Positions 8,538 through 18,253 of a DNA stretch of 64,000 bases are shown in pieces. Position 1 is the first letter of the stretch; every line of letters begins with the position of its first letter. Source of the stretch: Lysinibacter cavernae. GTDB taxonomy: Bacteria > Actinomycetota > Actinomycetes > Actinomycetales > Microbacteriaceae. Location: positions 310,001-374,000 of the forward strand of contig NZ_JAAMOX010000002.1 in assembly GCF_011758565.1 (NCBI RefSeq). The letters are read 5' to 3'. Both the position numbers and the translations under genes were made by a program. A model generated the notes under the pieces. The model was given only the letters and a program-made list of their open reading frames with translations, was not told the DNA's origin and did no database searches.

Positions 8538-9250
8538 CCGACCCTTCGATCTCCAACGTCCCAGCAGCTGAGGAAGGCCCATCCGGCTACACCCTCTTTG
8601 CCGTACTCCGCCGAAACCCCCACCGTCGTGGCGAGGATGACGGCGGCGATGTCCCCCGCATCATCAACCAGCTCGATGACCTTGTCACCGAGGTCGGCAA
8701 GCAGGGCGTTGTTGTTCGCGGCTTCTACGATGTGAGCGGCCTCCGCGCCGACGCCGACGTCATGATTTGGTTGCACGGCGACTCAGCCGAGAATCTCCAG
8801 TGGGCGCTCCGCGAACTTCGCCGCAGCGACATGTTCCGGTCAATGCTGCCCACCTGGAACGCGATGGGCGTTCATCGCGACGCCGAGTTCAACCGAGCGC
8901 ATGTCCCTGGCTTCCTTCGCGGTGAAGAGCCCCGCCAGTGGCTCACGATCTATCCGTTTGTCCGCTCGTACGAGTGGTACCTCCTTCCGGAAGCAGAACG
9001 CCGAACAATGCTTGCCGACCACGGGCGCAAGGGTGCCGCGTTCACCGGCGTTGTGGCCAACACCGTTGCCTCGTTCGCCCTCGGTGACTATGAGTGGTTG
9101 CTCCCACTTGAGGCCGACGATCTTGTCGACCTTGTTGACCTTATGCGCGACCTGCGCGCAACCGAGGCACGTCGCCACGTGCGCGAAGAAGTTCCGTTTT
9201 TTACCGGCCGACGAATCGAAACGGCCGAGATTGTTGAGGTTGTCCAGTGA
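8534..9250 (+). CDS. hemQ: Coproheme decarboxylase (HemQ/ChdC)
   Basis: A 238-aa chlorite-dismutase-fold protein that decarboxylates two propionates of coproheme to make heme b using hydrogen peroxide, the last step of the coproporphyrin-dependent pathway. The residues expected from actinobacterial ChdC are present with a constant offset of five from Corynebacterium diphtheriae numbering: H123 (distal His, in FNRAHVPGFL), Y140 (catalytic Tyr, in WLTIYPFV) and H163 (proximal heme ligand, in MLADHGRKG). Its start overlaps hemY2 (ATGA) and its stop overlaps hemH (GTGA), so the three are translationally coupled. Confidence 0.95.
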   Translation: MTDPSISNVPAAEEGPSGYTLFAVLRRNPHRRGEDDGGDVPRIINQLDDLVTEVGKQGVVVRGFYDVSGLRADADVMIWLHGDSAENLQWALRELRRSDMFRSMLPTWNAMGVHRDAEFNRAHVPGFLRGEEPRQWLTIYPFVRSYEWYLLPEAERRTMLADHGRKGAAFTGVVANTVASFALGDYEWLLPLEADDLVDLVDLMRDLRATEARRHVREEVPFFTGRRIETAEIVEVVQ

Positions 9251-10329
9251 GCGTAAACAACTACGACGCAATCCTGCTCTCGAGTTTTGGCGGCCCGGAA
9301 GGCCAAGAAGACGTCATTCCGTTCCTCAAGAACGTCACGCGCGGCCGAGGCATCCCCGAGGAACGCCTCGAAGAAGTTGCACACCACTACCGGCACTACG
9401 GAGGGGTAAGCCCCATCAACGAGCAGAACCGCCAGCTCAAAGCCGCGCTCGAGGCTGAGCTTGAGCGCCGTGCGATCGATCTGCCCGTCTACTGGGGAAA
9501 CCGCAACTGGGACCCCTACTTCAACGACGCCGTGCGTGAGGCGCACGCCAACGGCGATAACCGTCTCCTTGGGCTCGTCACAAGCGCCTACACCTCGTAC
9601 TCAGGCGCGGACCAGTACCGCGAAGACTTCGAGCGCTGCCTCGCCGAAACCGACCTTGCCAACGTCGTCTCTATTGACCGCGTCCGAGAGTTCTTCGACC
9701 ACCCAGGCTTTATCACGCCACTCGTTGAGGGCGTGCGCGACGGCGTTGCGGAGCTCACAGCGGCGGGCGCACAGAACATTCGCCTTGTGTTTGTTACACA
9801 CTCAATCCCCAACACTGCAGCGGACGCCTCCGGACCCGCGTTTGGACCGGGCGGGGCATACGTTGCCCAGCACAACGCCGCAGCACAACTCATCACCGAG
9901 CAGGCCGCGCCTGACCTTCCGTGGGACCTCGTGTACCAGTCGCGCAGCGGTGACCCACGAACGCCCTGGCTTGAACCCGATATCAACGACGCCATCGATG
10001 AGCTTAACGCGGCCGATGCAAATGCACAGACCGACGCGATCGTCATCGTGCCGTTTGGATTTGTGAGCGATCACATGGAGGTTGTCTGGGACCTTGATAA
10101 CGAGGCCCTCGAATCGGCCGAGCGTAACGGGCTGAAAGCCGTGCGCGTGCCAACGCCAGGTATCCACCCCGCCTTCGTCACGGGACTCATCGACCTCGTC
10201 ATGGAGCGAGTCAACGAGACGCCTGATTCGGAGCGGCCAGCCCTGTCTCCGCTCGGACCGTGGCCAGATCACGCCCGCGTTGGTGCAGGCGCAATAGCCG
10301 ACGCAACGCCTGTCAGCACCACCGCCTAG
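9247..10329 (+). CDS. hemH: Coproporphyrin III ferrochelatase (HemH/CpfC)
   Basis: A 360-aa protein that inserts ferrous iron into coproporphyrin III. It starts with a GTG overlapping the hemQ stop. AILLSSFGGPEGQEDVIPFL is the family N-terminus; HHYRHYGGVSPINEQNRQL and VFVTHSIPNTAAD carry the catalytic His region; IVIVPFGFVSDHMEVVWDLD is the C-terminal signature with the conserved Glu. A short Pro/Ala-rich tail follows. Its product goes straight to HemQ. Confidence 0.94.
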   Translation: MSVNNYDAILLSSFGGPEGQEDVIPFLKNVTRGRGIPEERLEEVAHHYRHYGGVSPINEQNRQLKAALEAELERRAIDLPVYWGNRNWDPYFNDAVREAHANGDNRLLGLVTSAYTSYSGADQYREDFERCLAETDLANVVSIDRVREFFDHPGFITPLVEGVRDGVAELTAAGAQNIRLVFVTHSIPNTAADASGPAFGPGGAYVAQHNAAAQLITEQAAPDLPWDLVYQSRSGDPRTPWLEPDINDAIDELNAADANAQTDAIVIVPFGFVSDHMEVVWDLDNEALESAERNGLKAVRVPTPGIHPAFVTGLIDLVMERVNETPDSERPALSPLGPWPDHARVGAGAIADATPVSTTA

Positions 10330-10340
10330 GTTTGGATACC

Positions 10341-11351
10341 GTGACCAAAACGACTCAGCCAGACCCTTCGCTTCCCACCCTCAGGCTTGGCACACGGGCG
10401 AGCGCGCTCGCAGTCGCCCAAAGCCAGCAGATTGCCGACCGCATCACAGCCCTGACCGGCCACGCGGTTGAGCTGGTACGCATCACCACACACGGCGATG
10501 TGACGAGGGCGTCGCTTTCGAGCCTCGGCGGCACAGGCGTATTTGCCATGGCACTGCGCGATGCCCTCCTCGCCGGCGAGTGCGACTTTGTGGTGCACTC
10601 ACTCAAGGACTTGCCAACGGCCCCCTGCCCAGGGCTCACCATCGCGGCAATCCCCGAGCGTGCCGATGCGAGGGATACGCTGTGCGGTCGCGACGGCCAC
10701 ACGCTGCAATCGCTTCGAGAGGGCGCGCGCGTTGGCACGGGCTCACCTCGGCGGGTTGCACAGCTTCGCGCCCTTCGACCGGATCTTGTTATTGAGGACA
10801 TCCGGGGCAATATCGACACCCGCCTCGGCCGTATCCGCCTCACGGACTCGGCGGCACTTGATGCCGTTGTGCTCGCCGCGGCCGGCCTCACCCGCCTCGG
10901 CCGCACCGAGGACATCAGCGAATACCTTGAGCTCACGTCATGGCCGAGCGCACCTGGGCAGGGTGCGCTCGCCATTGAGACGCGCGAGGACTCACCGGTT
11001 GTCAGCATCGTTTCGGTGCTTGACCATCCACTCACCCGGATGGGCGCAACGGCAGAGCGTGCGGTGCTGCGCGCCTTGGAGGCCGGCTGCGCGGCGCCCG
11101 TCGGCGTGAGCACAATTCCAGACCAGGAGAAACCGGCTGGAGCCTTTGACGTAGTTGCAACCGTCTACGCGCTCGACGGGAGCTCTGCGCTCTCGGTGAG
11201 TGGTCAGCTGCCATCCGCAGCGGATGCCGCACCCGGCGAAGGACTGGTTGAGGCGGTCAGCGCCGCGGAACGACTTGGCTCCGACCTCGCCGCGAAGCTG
11301 CTCGGGCTTGGCGCTGCCGAGCTTGCGCCGCTCGGACCAAACCGTGGCTGA
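10341..11351 (+). CDS. hemC: Porphobilinogen deaminase (hydroxymethylbilane synthase)
   Basis: A 336-aa protein that polymerises four porphobilinogens into hydroxymethylbilane. LRLGTRASALAVAQSQ opens the family; HSLKDLP is the substrate-contact loop; RGNIDTRLGRI is conserved; C250 in LRALEAGCAAPVG anchors the dipyrromethane cofactor. The open frame extends upstream into hemH to 10260, but the GTG at 10341, just after the hemH stop, gives the normal N-terminus. It overlaps hemD by eight bases. Confidence 0.94.
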   Translation: MTKTTQPDPSLPTLRLGTRASALAVAQSQQIADRITALTGHAVELVRITTHGDVTRASLSSLGGTGVFAMALRDALLAGECDFVVHSLKDLPTAPCPGLTIAAIPERADARDTLCGRDGHTLQSLREGARVGTGSPRRVAQLRALRPDLVIEDIRGNIDTRLGRIRLTDSAALDAVVLAAAGLTRLGRTEDISEYLELTSWPSAPGQGALAIETREDSPVVSIVSVLDHPLTRMGATAERAVLRALEAGCAAPVGVSTIPDQEKPAGAFDVVATVYALDGSSALSVSGQLPSAADAAPGEGLVEAVSAAERLGSDLAAKLLGLGAAELAPLGPNRG

Positions 11352-12162
11352 GTATCAGCCAGAGGGACCGGTTGTGCTGGTCCCGCGAGGAGGCGAGTGG
11401 GGCGAAGCTGCTGCCACGCTCATCCGAGAGCACGGATTTACCCCACTGATCGCGCCCCTCATCGAGACCGTTCCCTCGCCTCGGAAAGACGAACTTGAAC
11501 GGGCGGTCGGAGACCTCCGTGCTGGCCGCTTCGATTGGATTGTCTTTGCGAGTGCCAGTGCGGTGCCCGCCCTTGCTGGGCTCGCCGGAGCACTCCCATC
11601 GTGCGTCCGGGTTGCGGCGGTTGGCTCCGCAACCGAGGCGGAACTGCTGAAGGCAGGCTTTCGAGTTGATCTTGTGCCGCCCGCAACCAGTTCGGCGGCT
11701 GACCTCCTCTCTTCCTGGCCTGAGGAGCGAGGCAACACCGCCCTTGTGACCGGCTCTCAGCTATCCCCTCCAACGCTCGCGAACGGGCTCAAGGAGCTCG
11801 GGCTCGATGTGACACGGGTTGAGGCGTATCAGACGCTCCCCGTCGAAGCCGCTGCGGTGGTTCGAGAGGGGATGCGCGCCGGCGGCATCGCTGCCGTCTT
11901 CGTCACAAGTGCCAGCGTCGCAACTCAGGTGGCAAAGCAGTTCTTGGGCATCCCAACGCGCACCACGATCATCTGCATTGGTGAATCGTCAACCGTTGCC
12001 GCGACGAGGCTCGGCCTATCCGTCGCGGCAACGGCAACAGAACAATCCGTTCGCGGGATGCTCGACGCGCTAGTACATCTGAATGCACATGCTGCTGCGG
12101 CGACGGATTATCCACAACCTTCCGACCCAAGCACGCACACAACCCCAACGAATCTAGGCTAG
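11344..12162 (+). CDS. hemD: Uroporphyrinogen III synthase
   Basis: A 272-aa, poorly conserved family member identified by fold-typical segments and position. VVLVPRGGEWGEAAATLIRE opens domain 1; FDWIVFASASAV and VAAVGSATEAELLKAGF are typical; VTRVEAYQTLP links to domain 2; AAVFVTSASVA and TTIICIGESSTVAATRLGL close it. It cyclises hydroxymethylbilane with inversion of ring D. The GTG at 11344 overlaps the hemC stop and replaces a longer frame from 11200 that lies inside hemC. About 25 residues at the C-terminus are disordered, rich in Pro, Thr and Ser. Confidence 0.88.
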   Translation: MAEYQPEGPVVLVPRGGEWGEAAATLIREHGFTPLIAPLIETVPSPRKDELERAVGDLRAGRFDWIVFASASAVPALAGLAGALPSCVRVAAVGSATEAELLKAGFRVDLVPPATSSAADLLSSWPEERGNTALVTGSQLSPPTLANGLKELGLDVTRVEAYQTLPVEAAAVVREGMRAGGIAAVFVTSASVATQVAKQFLGIPTRTTIICIGESSTVAATRLGLSVAATATEQSVRGMLDALVHLNAHAAAATDYPQPSDPSTHTTPTNLG

Positions 12163-12166
12163 AACC

Positions 12167-13171
12167 GTGAACAACTCAGCAACCAGCTCCCCCGTCGTCC
12201 GCCCGCGGCGCCTCCGCGAGACGGCCGCGCTCCGTCGGGCAACCGCAGAAACCAGACTCCATGCCGCAGACCTTGTGCTGCCAATGTTTGTTCGCGAGGG
12301 CCTCAGCGAGCCCGCGCCAATCCTCTCTATGCCGGGTGTTGTGCAGCACAGCACCGATAGCTTTCGTAGGGCTCTCGCCGAGGCAGCAGAGTCAAGCATC
12401 GGTGGCGTGATGCTCTTTGGCGTTCCCGAGCACCGAGACGCTCTCGGTTCTGGCGCCACCGATCCACAGGGCGTGCTCAACATGGCCACCGAGATCGCCG
12501 CCGCCGAGATCGGCGACAGCCTCGTTGTGCAGACCGACCTGTGCCTCGACGAGTTCACTGACCACGGGCACTGCGGCGTCCTGAACGACCGCGGACAGGT
12601 TGACAACGACGCCACCCTCGAACGCTACTGCGAGATGGCGCTCGCCCAGGCAGCTGCTGGGTCACGCATCCTTGGCCTCTCCGGCATGATGGATGGCCAG
12701 GTTGCCGCAACCCGCGCCGTTCTTGACGAGCACGGCTACCCAGACGTTGCCCTTCTCGCCTACTCCGCCAAATATGCTTCAGCGCTCTACGGTCCCTTCC
12801 GAGAGGCTGTCGACTCGCAGCTTGTTGGCAATCGCCGCAGCTATCAGCTCGACCCTGGCAACCGTCGCGAGGGCCTTCGCGAGGCACTCATCGATGTGAG
12901 CGAAGCTGCCGACATCGTCATGGTCAAACCAGCGCTGAGCTATCTCGACGTACTCTCAGACGTCGCGGCAGCAAGCCCGGTTCCCGTCTGGGCGTATCAG
13001 GTCTCCGGCGAATACGCGATGATCGAGGCGGCAGCCGCCAACGGCTGGATCGACCGAGACAGGGCAATTCTTGAGTCGATCACAAGCATCACTCGGGCAG
13101 GGGCCGACACCACACTCACCTACTGGGCGATCGAACTCGCCGCATGGATTCACGAAGGACGCACCGCATGA
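12167..13171 (+). CDS. hemB: Delta-aminolevulinic acid dehydratase (porphobilinogen synthase)
   Basis: A 334-aa TIM-barrel enzyme that condenses two 5-aminolevulinates into porphobilinogen. Schiff-base lysines are K202 ([19 protein letters not shown]) and K254 ([14 protein letters not shown]). The metal loop reads [14 protein letters not shown], with C126 and C136 kept, so it resembles the zinc-binding form with one position changed. It starts with a GTG four bases after hemD, and its stop overlaps the hemL start. Confidence 0.94.
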   Translation: MNNSATSSPVVRPRRLRETAALRRATAETRLHAADLVLPMFVREGLSEPAPILSMPGVVQHSTDSFRRALAEAAESSIGGVMLFGVPEHRDALGSGATDPQGVLNMATEIAAAEIGDSLVVQTDLCLDEFTDHGHCGVLNDRGQVDNDATLERYCEMALAQAAAGSRILGLSGMMDGQVAATRAVLDEHGYPDVALLAYSAKYASALYGPFREAVDSQLVGNRRSYQLDPGNRREGLREALIDVSEAADIVMVKPALSYLDVLSDVAAASPVPVWAYQVSGEYAMIEAAAANGWIDRDRAILESITSITRAGADTTLTYWAIELAAWIHEGRTA

Positions 13172-14511
13172 TCACCAACGACCAGCTCTTCGAGGCAAGC
13201 AGCCTCAGCCTTCCCGGCGGCGTAAACTCCCCCGTGCGCGCCTTCGGTTCTGTTGGCGGCTCGCCCCGTTTTATCCGGTCAGCATCTGGCGCAACCGTCA
13301 CCGATGTTGAAGGCACCACCTATGTTGACCTCGTGGCCTCATGGGGGCCAGCGCTGCTTGGGCACGCGCATCCGGTTGTTGTTGAGGCTGTGCAGCAGGC
13401 CGCGGCAAGAGGGCTTTCCTTCGGTGCCCCGACCGCAGGCGAGACAGAGCTCGCTCAGCTCGTGATTGATCGGGTCGAGAGCAACGGCATCCGCCCCCTC
13501 GAGCGCGTACGGCTCGTCTCAACAGGCACCGAAGCCACCATGACGGCTATCCGGCTTGCGCGTGGCTACACCGGTCGCGATCTCTTGGTGAAGTTCGCCG
13601 GCCACTACCACGGCCACTCAGATGGGTTGCTTGCCGCGGCAGGTTCCGGCCTGGCAACTCTGGCGCTTCCTGGTTCGGCCGGGGTTACCGAGGCAACTGC
13701 GTCACAGACAATTGTGCTTCCATACAATGACCGCGCCGCTATCACCGAGGTATTTGCCCAGTTTGGCGACCGCATCGCCGCCATCATTACCGAGGCAGCT
13801 GCGGCCAACATGGGCGTGCTCCCTCCCGAGCCTGGCTTCAACGCGTTTCTTGCCACAACCGCCCACTCGCACGGCGCGCTCCTCATCCTCGACGAGGTTC
13901 TGACCGGGTTCCGGGTTGGGCCGGCCGGATGGTGGGGGCTCGAAAACTCAACGTCCAGTGCCCAAGAACACCGCTACTTGCCAGACCTCATCACATTTGG
14001 AAAGGTCATTGGCGGGGGCATGCCTCTCGCTGCACTCGGCGGTCGCGCAGCAGTCATGAACTCGCTTGCCCCGCTCGGCCCCGTCTACCAAGCCGGCACC
14101 CTGTCCGGCAATCCGCTAGCCGTCGCTGCCGGGCTCGCAACTCTCCGACTCGCCGATGCCGAGGTGTACCGCCGTGTTGATGCGGCGGCAGCGGCCGTCT
14201 CCAACGCCACAAGCGCAGCCTTCGATGCGGCCGGCGTCGCCCACCGGGTGCAGCGCGCAGGCAGCCTGTTCAGTTTTGTCTTTGGTGAGCAGTTCGTGAC
14301 GGCCGCGCCCAAGACCTACGATGACGTGCAAGGCCAAGAGACCTGGCGATATCCAGCGTTCTTCCATGCCATGCAAGATGGTGGTGTCGCACTTCCGCCG
14401 AGTGTCTTCGAGGCGTGGTTCCTCACGGCTGCCCACGACGAGGCAGCGCTGGGCACCATTTATGAAGCGCTTCCAGCGGCAGCACAGGCCGCCGCACTGG
14501 CAACTCCCTAA
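13168..14511 (+). CDS. hemL: Glutamate-1-semialdehyde 2,1-aminomutase
   Basis: A 447-aa class-III PLP aminotransferase that converts glutamate-1-semialdehyde to 5-aminolevulinate, the partner of Hem[20 protein letters not shown] is the diagnostic N-terminus; [19 protein letters not shown] and [13 protein letters not shown] bind the cofactor; the PLP lysine is K279 in [18 protein letters not shown]. The ATG at 13168 overlaps the hemB stop (ATGA); a longer frame from 13144 is less likely. It ends the rightward heme operon. Confidence 0.95.
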   Translation: MITNDQLFEASSLSLPGGVNSPVRAFGSVGGSPRFIRSASGATVTDVEGTTYVDLVASWGPALLGHAHPVVVEAVQQAAARGLSFGAPTAGETELAQLVIDRVESNGIRPLERVRLVSTGTEATMTAIRLARGYTGRDLLVKFAGHYHGHSDGLLAAAGSGLATLALPGSAGVTEATASQTIVLPYNDRAAITEVFAQFGDRIAAIITEAAAANMGVLPPEPGFNAFLATTAHSHGALLILDEVLTGFRVGPAGWWGLENSTSSAQEHRYLPDLITFGKVIGGGMPLAALGGRAAVMNSLAPLGPVYQAGTLSGNPLAVAAGLATLRLADAEVYRRVDAAAAAVSNATSAAFDAAGVAHRVQRAGSLFSFVFGEQFVTAAPKTYDDVQGQETWRYPAFFHAMQDGGVALPPSVFEAWFLTAAHDEAALGTIYEALPAAAQAAALATP

Positions 14512-14657
14512 CCTACGGCACGGGGAACTTGCTTCAGGCAGCAGCGGGCCCGCGTGTGGGCTGACTCCTCGTGAGCGGCCCACATCGTACTGTCTCGTAT
14601 ACGAGATCAACCGATTTGATCCCCCTGCGCGCATACCCCGTGCCGTAGGCTAAGAGG

Positions 14658-15863
14658 GTGACTGAATTCGCTCGATTGTCCCAGAAAATCGCCAATATCG
14701 CCGAGTCTGCCACCCTCAAGGTAGACGCAAAGGCAAAAGCCCTGAAGGCGCAGGGCCGTCCCATTATTAGCTACGCGGCAGGCGAACCAGATTTTGCGAC
14801 GCCTGAGCACATCGTCGAGGCGGCATCCGCGGCCATCCTCGATCCAAAGAACTACCGCTACACGCCTGCTGCAGGGCTCCCCGAGCTCAAGGACGCGATT
14901 GCGGAGAAGACCGCACGAGACAGCGGACTCGTCGTTCCGTCCTCAAGCGTCATCGTCACCAACGGCGGCAAGCAGGCCGTCTACCAGGCGTTCCAGACGC
15001 TGCTCGATCCCGGAGACGAAGTCCTCGTTCCGACGCCATACTGGACCACCTACCCAGAGGTCATCAAGCTCGCCGGAGGCAAGCAGGTTGACGTCTTTGC
15101 CGGGGCAGACCAGGGCTATCTTGTCACCGTCGAACAGCTCGAGGCTGCCCGAACTGACCGCACCAAGGTGCTGCTCTTTGTATCGCCCTCTAACCCGACC
15201 GGCGCCGTCTACTCGCCTGAGCAGACGCGCGCGATTGGCGAATGGGCAGAGTCGCACGGCCTCTGGGTCATCAGCGACGAAATCTACCAAAACCTCGTGT
15301 ACGGCGGCGTCAAAGCTACCTCAATTGTTGAGGCGGTCCCGGCCCTCGCCGACCGCACCATCCTTGTCAACGGCGTGGCCAAGACCTACGCCATGACCGG
15401 CTGGCGCCTCGGCTGGATGGTCGGCCCAGCCGACGTCATCAAAGGTGCCGCGAACCTGCAGTCGCACCTGTCGTCAAACGTCAACAACGTAGCCCAGCGT
15501 GCAGCCATCGCGGCGCTCACAGGCGACCAAGCCCCCGTCGAAGCAATGCGACAGGCATTTGATGTCCGCCGCAAAACCATCGTCGCCGAGCTGAACAAGA
15601 TTCCAGGCATGGACACGCCAACGCCAGAGGGCGCCTTCTACGTGTACCCAGATGTGAGTGGACTGCTCGGCCGCGAATGGGGCGGGGTCACCCCAACCAC
15701 CTCGCTCGAGCTTGCCGACCTCATCCTTGAGCAGGCAGACGTTGCTGCGGTTCCAGGCGAAGCATTCGGGCCAAGCGGCTACCTTCGGTTCAGCTACGCG
15801 CTTGGCGATGCACCGCTTCTCGAAGGCATTCAGCGCCTACAGAAATTGTTTGGCACGAAGTAA
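14658..15863 (+). CDS. Class I/II pyridoxal-phosphate aminotransferase (aspartate aminotransferase type)
   Basis: A 401-aa cytosolic fold-type I aminotransferase. [16 protein letters not shown] is the N-terminal substrate loop, [16 protein letters not shown] carries the conserved Asn-Pro, and the PLP lysine is K242 in [17 protein letters not shown], typical of the AspC/AspB Igamma group. It most likely moves amino groups between aspartate or aromatic amino acids and 2-oxoglutarate. The GTG at 14658 follows AGAGG closely. A 146-bp gap from hemL suggests its own promoter, and a strong stem-loop follows. Confidence 0.88.
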   Translation: MTEFARLSQKIANIAESATLKVDAKAKALKAQGRPIISYAAGEPDFATPEHIVEAASAAILDPKNYRYTPAAGLPELKDAIAEKTARDSGLVVPSSSVIVTNGGKQAVYQAFQTLLDPGDEVLVPTPYWTTYPEVIKLAGGKQVDVFAGADQGYLVTVEQLEAARTDRTKVLLFVSPSNPTGAVYSPEQTRAIGEWAESHGLWVISDEIYQNLVYGGVKATSIVEAVPALADRTILVNGVAKTYAMTGWRLGWMVGPADVIKGAANLQSHLSSNVNNVAQRAAIAALTGDQAPVEAMRQAFDVRRKTIVAELNKIPGMDTPTPEGAFYVYPDVSGLLGREWGGVTPTTSLELADLILEQADVAAVPGEAFGPSGYLRFSYALGDAPLLEGIQRLQKLFGTK

Positions 15864-15880
15864 CCAGCACTCTCAACACC

Positions 15881-15920
15881 GTCGCGCACGTCACCAGAAA
15901 TTCTCGGTGGCGTGCGCGAC
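15881..15920 (+). terminator. Stem-loop after the aminotransferase gene
   Basis: The arms 15881-15895 and 15906-15920 (GTCGCGCACGTCACC and GGTGGCGTGCGCGAC) pair over 15 bp with one mismatch around a 10-nt loop, starting 18 bp after the stop codon. There is no long T-run, which is common for actinobacterial terminators. Confidence 0.65.
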
Positions 15921-16121
15921 GTCGTTCAGCCGTTGCTTGGCATTTGTCGCCGCCTTCGTCACACGCGAGTCACCAGTTTGTCTCATAACCCGATTCTTCG
16001 CCCCAACAACCGCATCATGAGGCAAGCGGGTGCGCAGTGAATTGTTGCAATCGAGGCCACAACGGCCAACTACGGCAACAGGCAGTGACCGCTTAGAACG
16101 GAGAAAAACCCCGGCTGCTGG

Positions 16122-17291
16122 CTACAGTTCAAGCCCGATGAGCACCGGTTCGGGCTGCAACGTCACACCGAACTCAGATTGGACCCGCTGCTGCACAAAG
16201 CGTGCGAGCTGCGCGACGTCGTTCGCCGTTGCCCGTCCGCGGTTGGTGATGGCGAGCGTGTGCTTTGACGAGATCGCCGCCTGCGACCCAGGCAGCTGAT
16301 AGCCCCGTGTGATTCCTGACTGCTCGATGAGCCACGCGGCGCTCAGCTTTTCCATCCGCGGGCCAGCATGCGTGTCCGGCTGGCGGAGGGGCATCCCGCT
16401 CGCAAGTTCTTCAAGTGAGGTCACGGCCACAAATTGGTCCTCAGGCTGGACCGGCCAGCGAGGTGCACCGGGAGGGAGGGCACGAGCGAAGCTCTCGGTC
16501 ACAATAGGGTTGGTAAAAAACGATCCGGCGCTCACGGAGTCTTGGTCAGCGGGGTCAAGAACCATGCCTTTTGAGGCGCGGAGTCGGATGACGGTGCGTC
16601 GCAGTTCCTTAATGGCTACCGTCGAACCGATGTCGATGGCAAGCGCGTCGGCAAGCTGGGCGTACCGTACCGGTGAGCTCAGGGGGTTTGCGGTGTCTTC
16701 GCCGGCAACGAGGTTGATATCGATCGAGAGCACAACGCCGAGACGCCCCTGTTTAATGACCGAGGTGCGGTAGCCGAGGCCAAGCTCACTCGCTGGGATG
16801 CGGCTGACTACCCCGGTTTCGTGATCGAGGAAGGTCACTGAATGCAGCACTTCTGCGACTTCTTGCCCGTAGGCTCCGATGTTCTGGATGGGCGCGGCGC
16901 CCGCAGATCCGGGGATACCGGAGAGGGCCTCAATACCGGCCCAGCCGTTGGCAACGGCGTGCTCAACAACGGCATCCCACGAGTGGCCAGCCTGGATGCG
17001 AAGCCGCACGGCGAGCGGGTCGGCGTCTGGTCCCAGTTCGAGTCGTTCGATGCCTTCGCTTCGCACGAGAATGACGGTTCCTTCAAACCCTTCTTCGGCG
17101 ACCACGGTGTTTGAACCGCCGGCCAAGAGCATCCAGTCGTCGCCCTGCTGCCATGCATCTGTTGCGGCAGCGACGAGCTCGTCGCTTGTTGTCGCGACGA
17201 CGGCACGCTCGACCTGGCCGCCGACCTTCATGGTGGTCAGGTCGCGAAAGAACAGCTCGTCTTCGACCGCGCGGGGGGTTGGATGGCTCAT
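16122..17291 (-). CDS. murB: UDP-N-acetylenolpyruvoylglucosamine reductase
   Basis: A 389-aa FAD enzyme that reduces UDP-GlcNAc-enolpyruvate to UDP-MurNAc in peptidoglycan synthesis. TTMKVGGQVER opens it; MLLAGGSNTVVAEEGFEGTV and GIEALSGIPGSAGAAPIQNI bind FAD; SAGSFFTNPIV holds the proton-donor Ser; EKLSAAWLIEQSGITRG and the C-terminal LQPEPVLIG bind substrate. It looks like the longer type-I form. The ATG overlaps the upstream MaoC gene by four bases. Confidence 0.94.
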   Translation of the reverse strand: MSHPTPRAVEDELFFRDLTTMKVGGQVERAVVATTSDELVAAATDAWQQGDDWMLLAGGSNTVVAEEGFEGTVILVRSEGIERLELGPDADPLAVRLRIQAGHSWDAVVEHAVANGWAGIEALSGIPGSAGAAPIQNIGAYGQEVAEVLHSVTFLDHETGVVSRIPASELGLGYRTSVIKQGRLGVVLSIDINLVAGEDTANPLSSPVRYAQLADALAIDIGSTVAIKELRRTVIRLRASKGMVLDPADQDSVSAGSFFTNPIVTESFARALPPGAPRWPVQPEDQFVAVTSLEELASGMPLRQPDTHAGPRMEKLSAAWLIEQSGITRGYQLPGSQAAISSKHTLAITNRGRATANDVAQLARFVQQRVQSEFGVTLQPEPVLIGLEL

Positions 17292-17728
17292 GCCAGTCTC
17301 ACTCGGACCTGAGCTTTACCAAGCACGGTCGCGCCGTCAAACGTCACGGTGAGGTCAATGCGGGCCTCGCGCGCATCCTCGTCGAGGGCACCAACCTTGG
17401 CTGCAATCGAAACGTCGGCTCCGCTCACAGGATCAACAACAACGGGTCGGGTGAATTTGACCTGGTAGTCGCTGACCGCCGCCGGGTCACCGGCCCAGTC
17501 TGATACGGGCTGAACAGCAAGGCCCATTGTGAGCATGCCGTGCGCGATGACGCCTGGCAGGCCAACCTCGGCCGCAATGTCGTCGCGGTAGTGGATGGGG
17601 TTGAAGTCGCCTGATGCGCCGGCATAGCGCACGAGCGAGTCACGCGTCAGGGTCACCGCGCGCTCGGCGACGATATCGCCAACGGTCACGGAATCAAACG
17701 CTACCGAGGATCGGGTTTGGGCAGTCAT
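17288..17728 (-). CDS. MaoC-family (R)-hydratase, HadB-like subunit
   Basis: A 146-aa hot-dog-fold protein. The hydratase motif with the catalytic Asp/His is SGDFNPIHYRDDIAAEVGLP, followed by GVIAHGML. In mycobacteria the equivalents HadA/HadB dehydrate 3-hydroxyacyl-ACP; here there is no sign of mycolate synthesis, so an (R)-specific enoyl/3-hydroxyacyl hydratase in general fatty-acid metabolism is inferred. It probably pairs with the protein encoded just upstream (17731-18177) and is coupled to murB by ATGA. Confidence 0.85.
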   Translation of the reverse strand: MTAQTRSSVAFDSVTVGDIVAERAVTLTRDSLVRYAGASGDFNPIHYRDDIAAEVGLPGVIAHGMLTMGLAVQPVSDWAGDPAAVSDYQVKFTRPVVVDPVSGADVSIAAKVGALDEDAREARIDLTVTFDGATVLGKAQVRVRLA

Positions 17729-17730
17729 AC

Positions 17731-18177
17731 TTACTCGTCTCCTCGAACAACCAGGGTTGAAATTGCGGTCACCACGTGCAGATCGTCGGCGTCGACAATC
17801 TGGGTTTCGCTGGTCACCATCGAGTGGGCGCCGAGGGTCTTCACCGATGTGACGGTCAGCGTTGCACGCAGTTCGTCACCGGCAATAACCGAGCGGGTGT
17901 AGGTGAACTGCTGGTTGCCGTGCACCACGCGCGTAAAATCGATGCCTGCCGAAGGATCGGCGAGCAACTGCTGCAGCGTGAGCTCTTGGATGACAACGGG
18001 AAACGTTGGTGGGGCCACGAGGTCTGCATGCCCGGCCGCGCGCGCCGCCTCAACGTTGTCGCTCAGTGGATTGGTGGAGAAAACGGCACGGGCAAATTCC
18101 CGAACTTTCTCTCGACCAACCGCATAGGGCGCGGTCTGCGGATAACTCTTGCCTTGGATCTCGGTGTTAATCGACAC
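17731..18177 (-). CDS. MaoC-like N-terminal (FAS1-like dehydratase) protein, HadA/HadC-like subunit
   Basis: A 148-aa hot-dog-fold protein, UPF0336 type. GKSYPQTAPYAVGREKVREF and VVHGNQQFTYTRSVIAGDEL are family features; it lacks the catalytic hydratase motif of its neighbour, as expected for the partner that completes the acyl tunnel. It starts with a GTG at 18177 and ends two bases before the catalytic subunit, so the two likely form a heterodimer. The order MaoC-like, MaoC, murB is common in Actinobacteria. Confidence 0.83.
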   Translation of the reverse strand: MSINTEIQGKSYPQTAPYAVGREKVREFARAVFSTNPLSDNVEAARAAGHADLVAPPTFPVVIQELTLQQLLADPSAGIDFTRVVHGNQQFTYTRSVIAGDELRATLTVTSVKTLGAHSMVTSETQIVDADDLHVVTAISTLVVRGDE

Positions 18178-18253
18178 GGGTCAACTCTACCGGCATCCGA
18201 TGGAGCATTTGCCGAGGTTGGCCGCGTTGAGGACCTAACTCGGGCGGCACCAC

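Noticed and set aside
15921-16121. Possible tRNA-Trp or secE after the aminotransferase gene
   Set aside because: That neighbourhood is common in Actinobacteria, but no cloverleaf or SecE-like frame is visible in this 200-bp gap.
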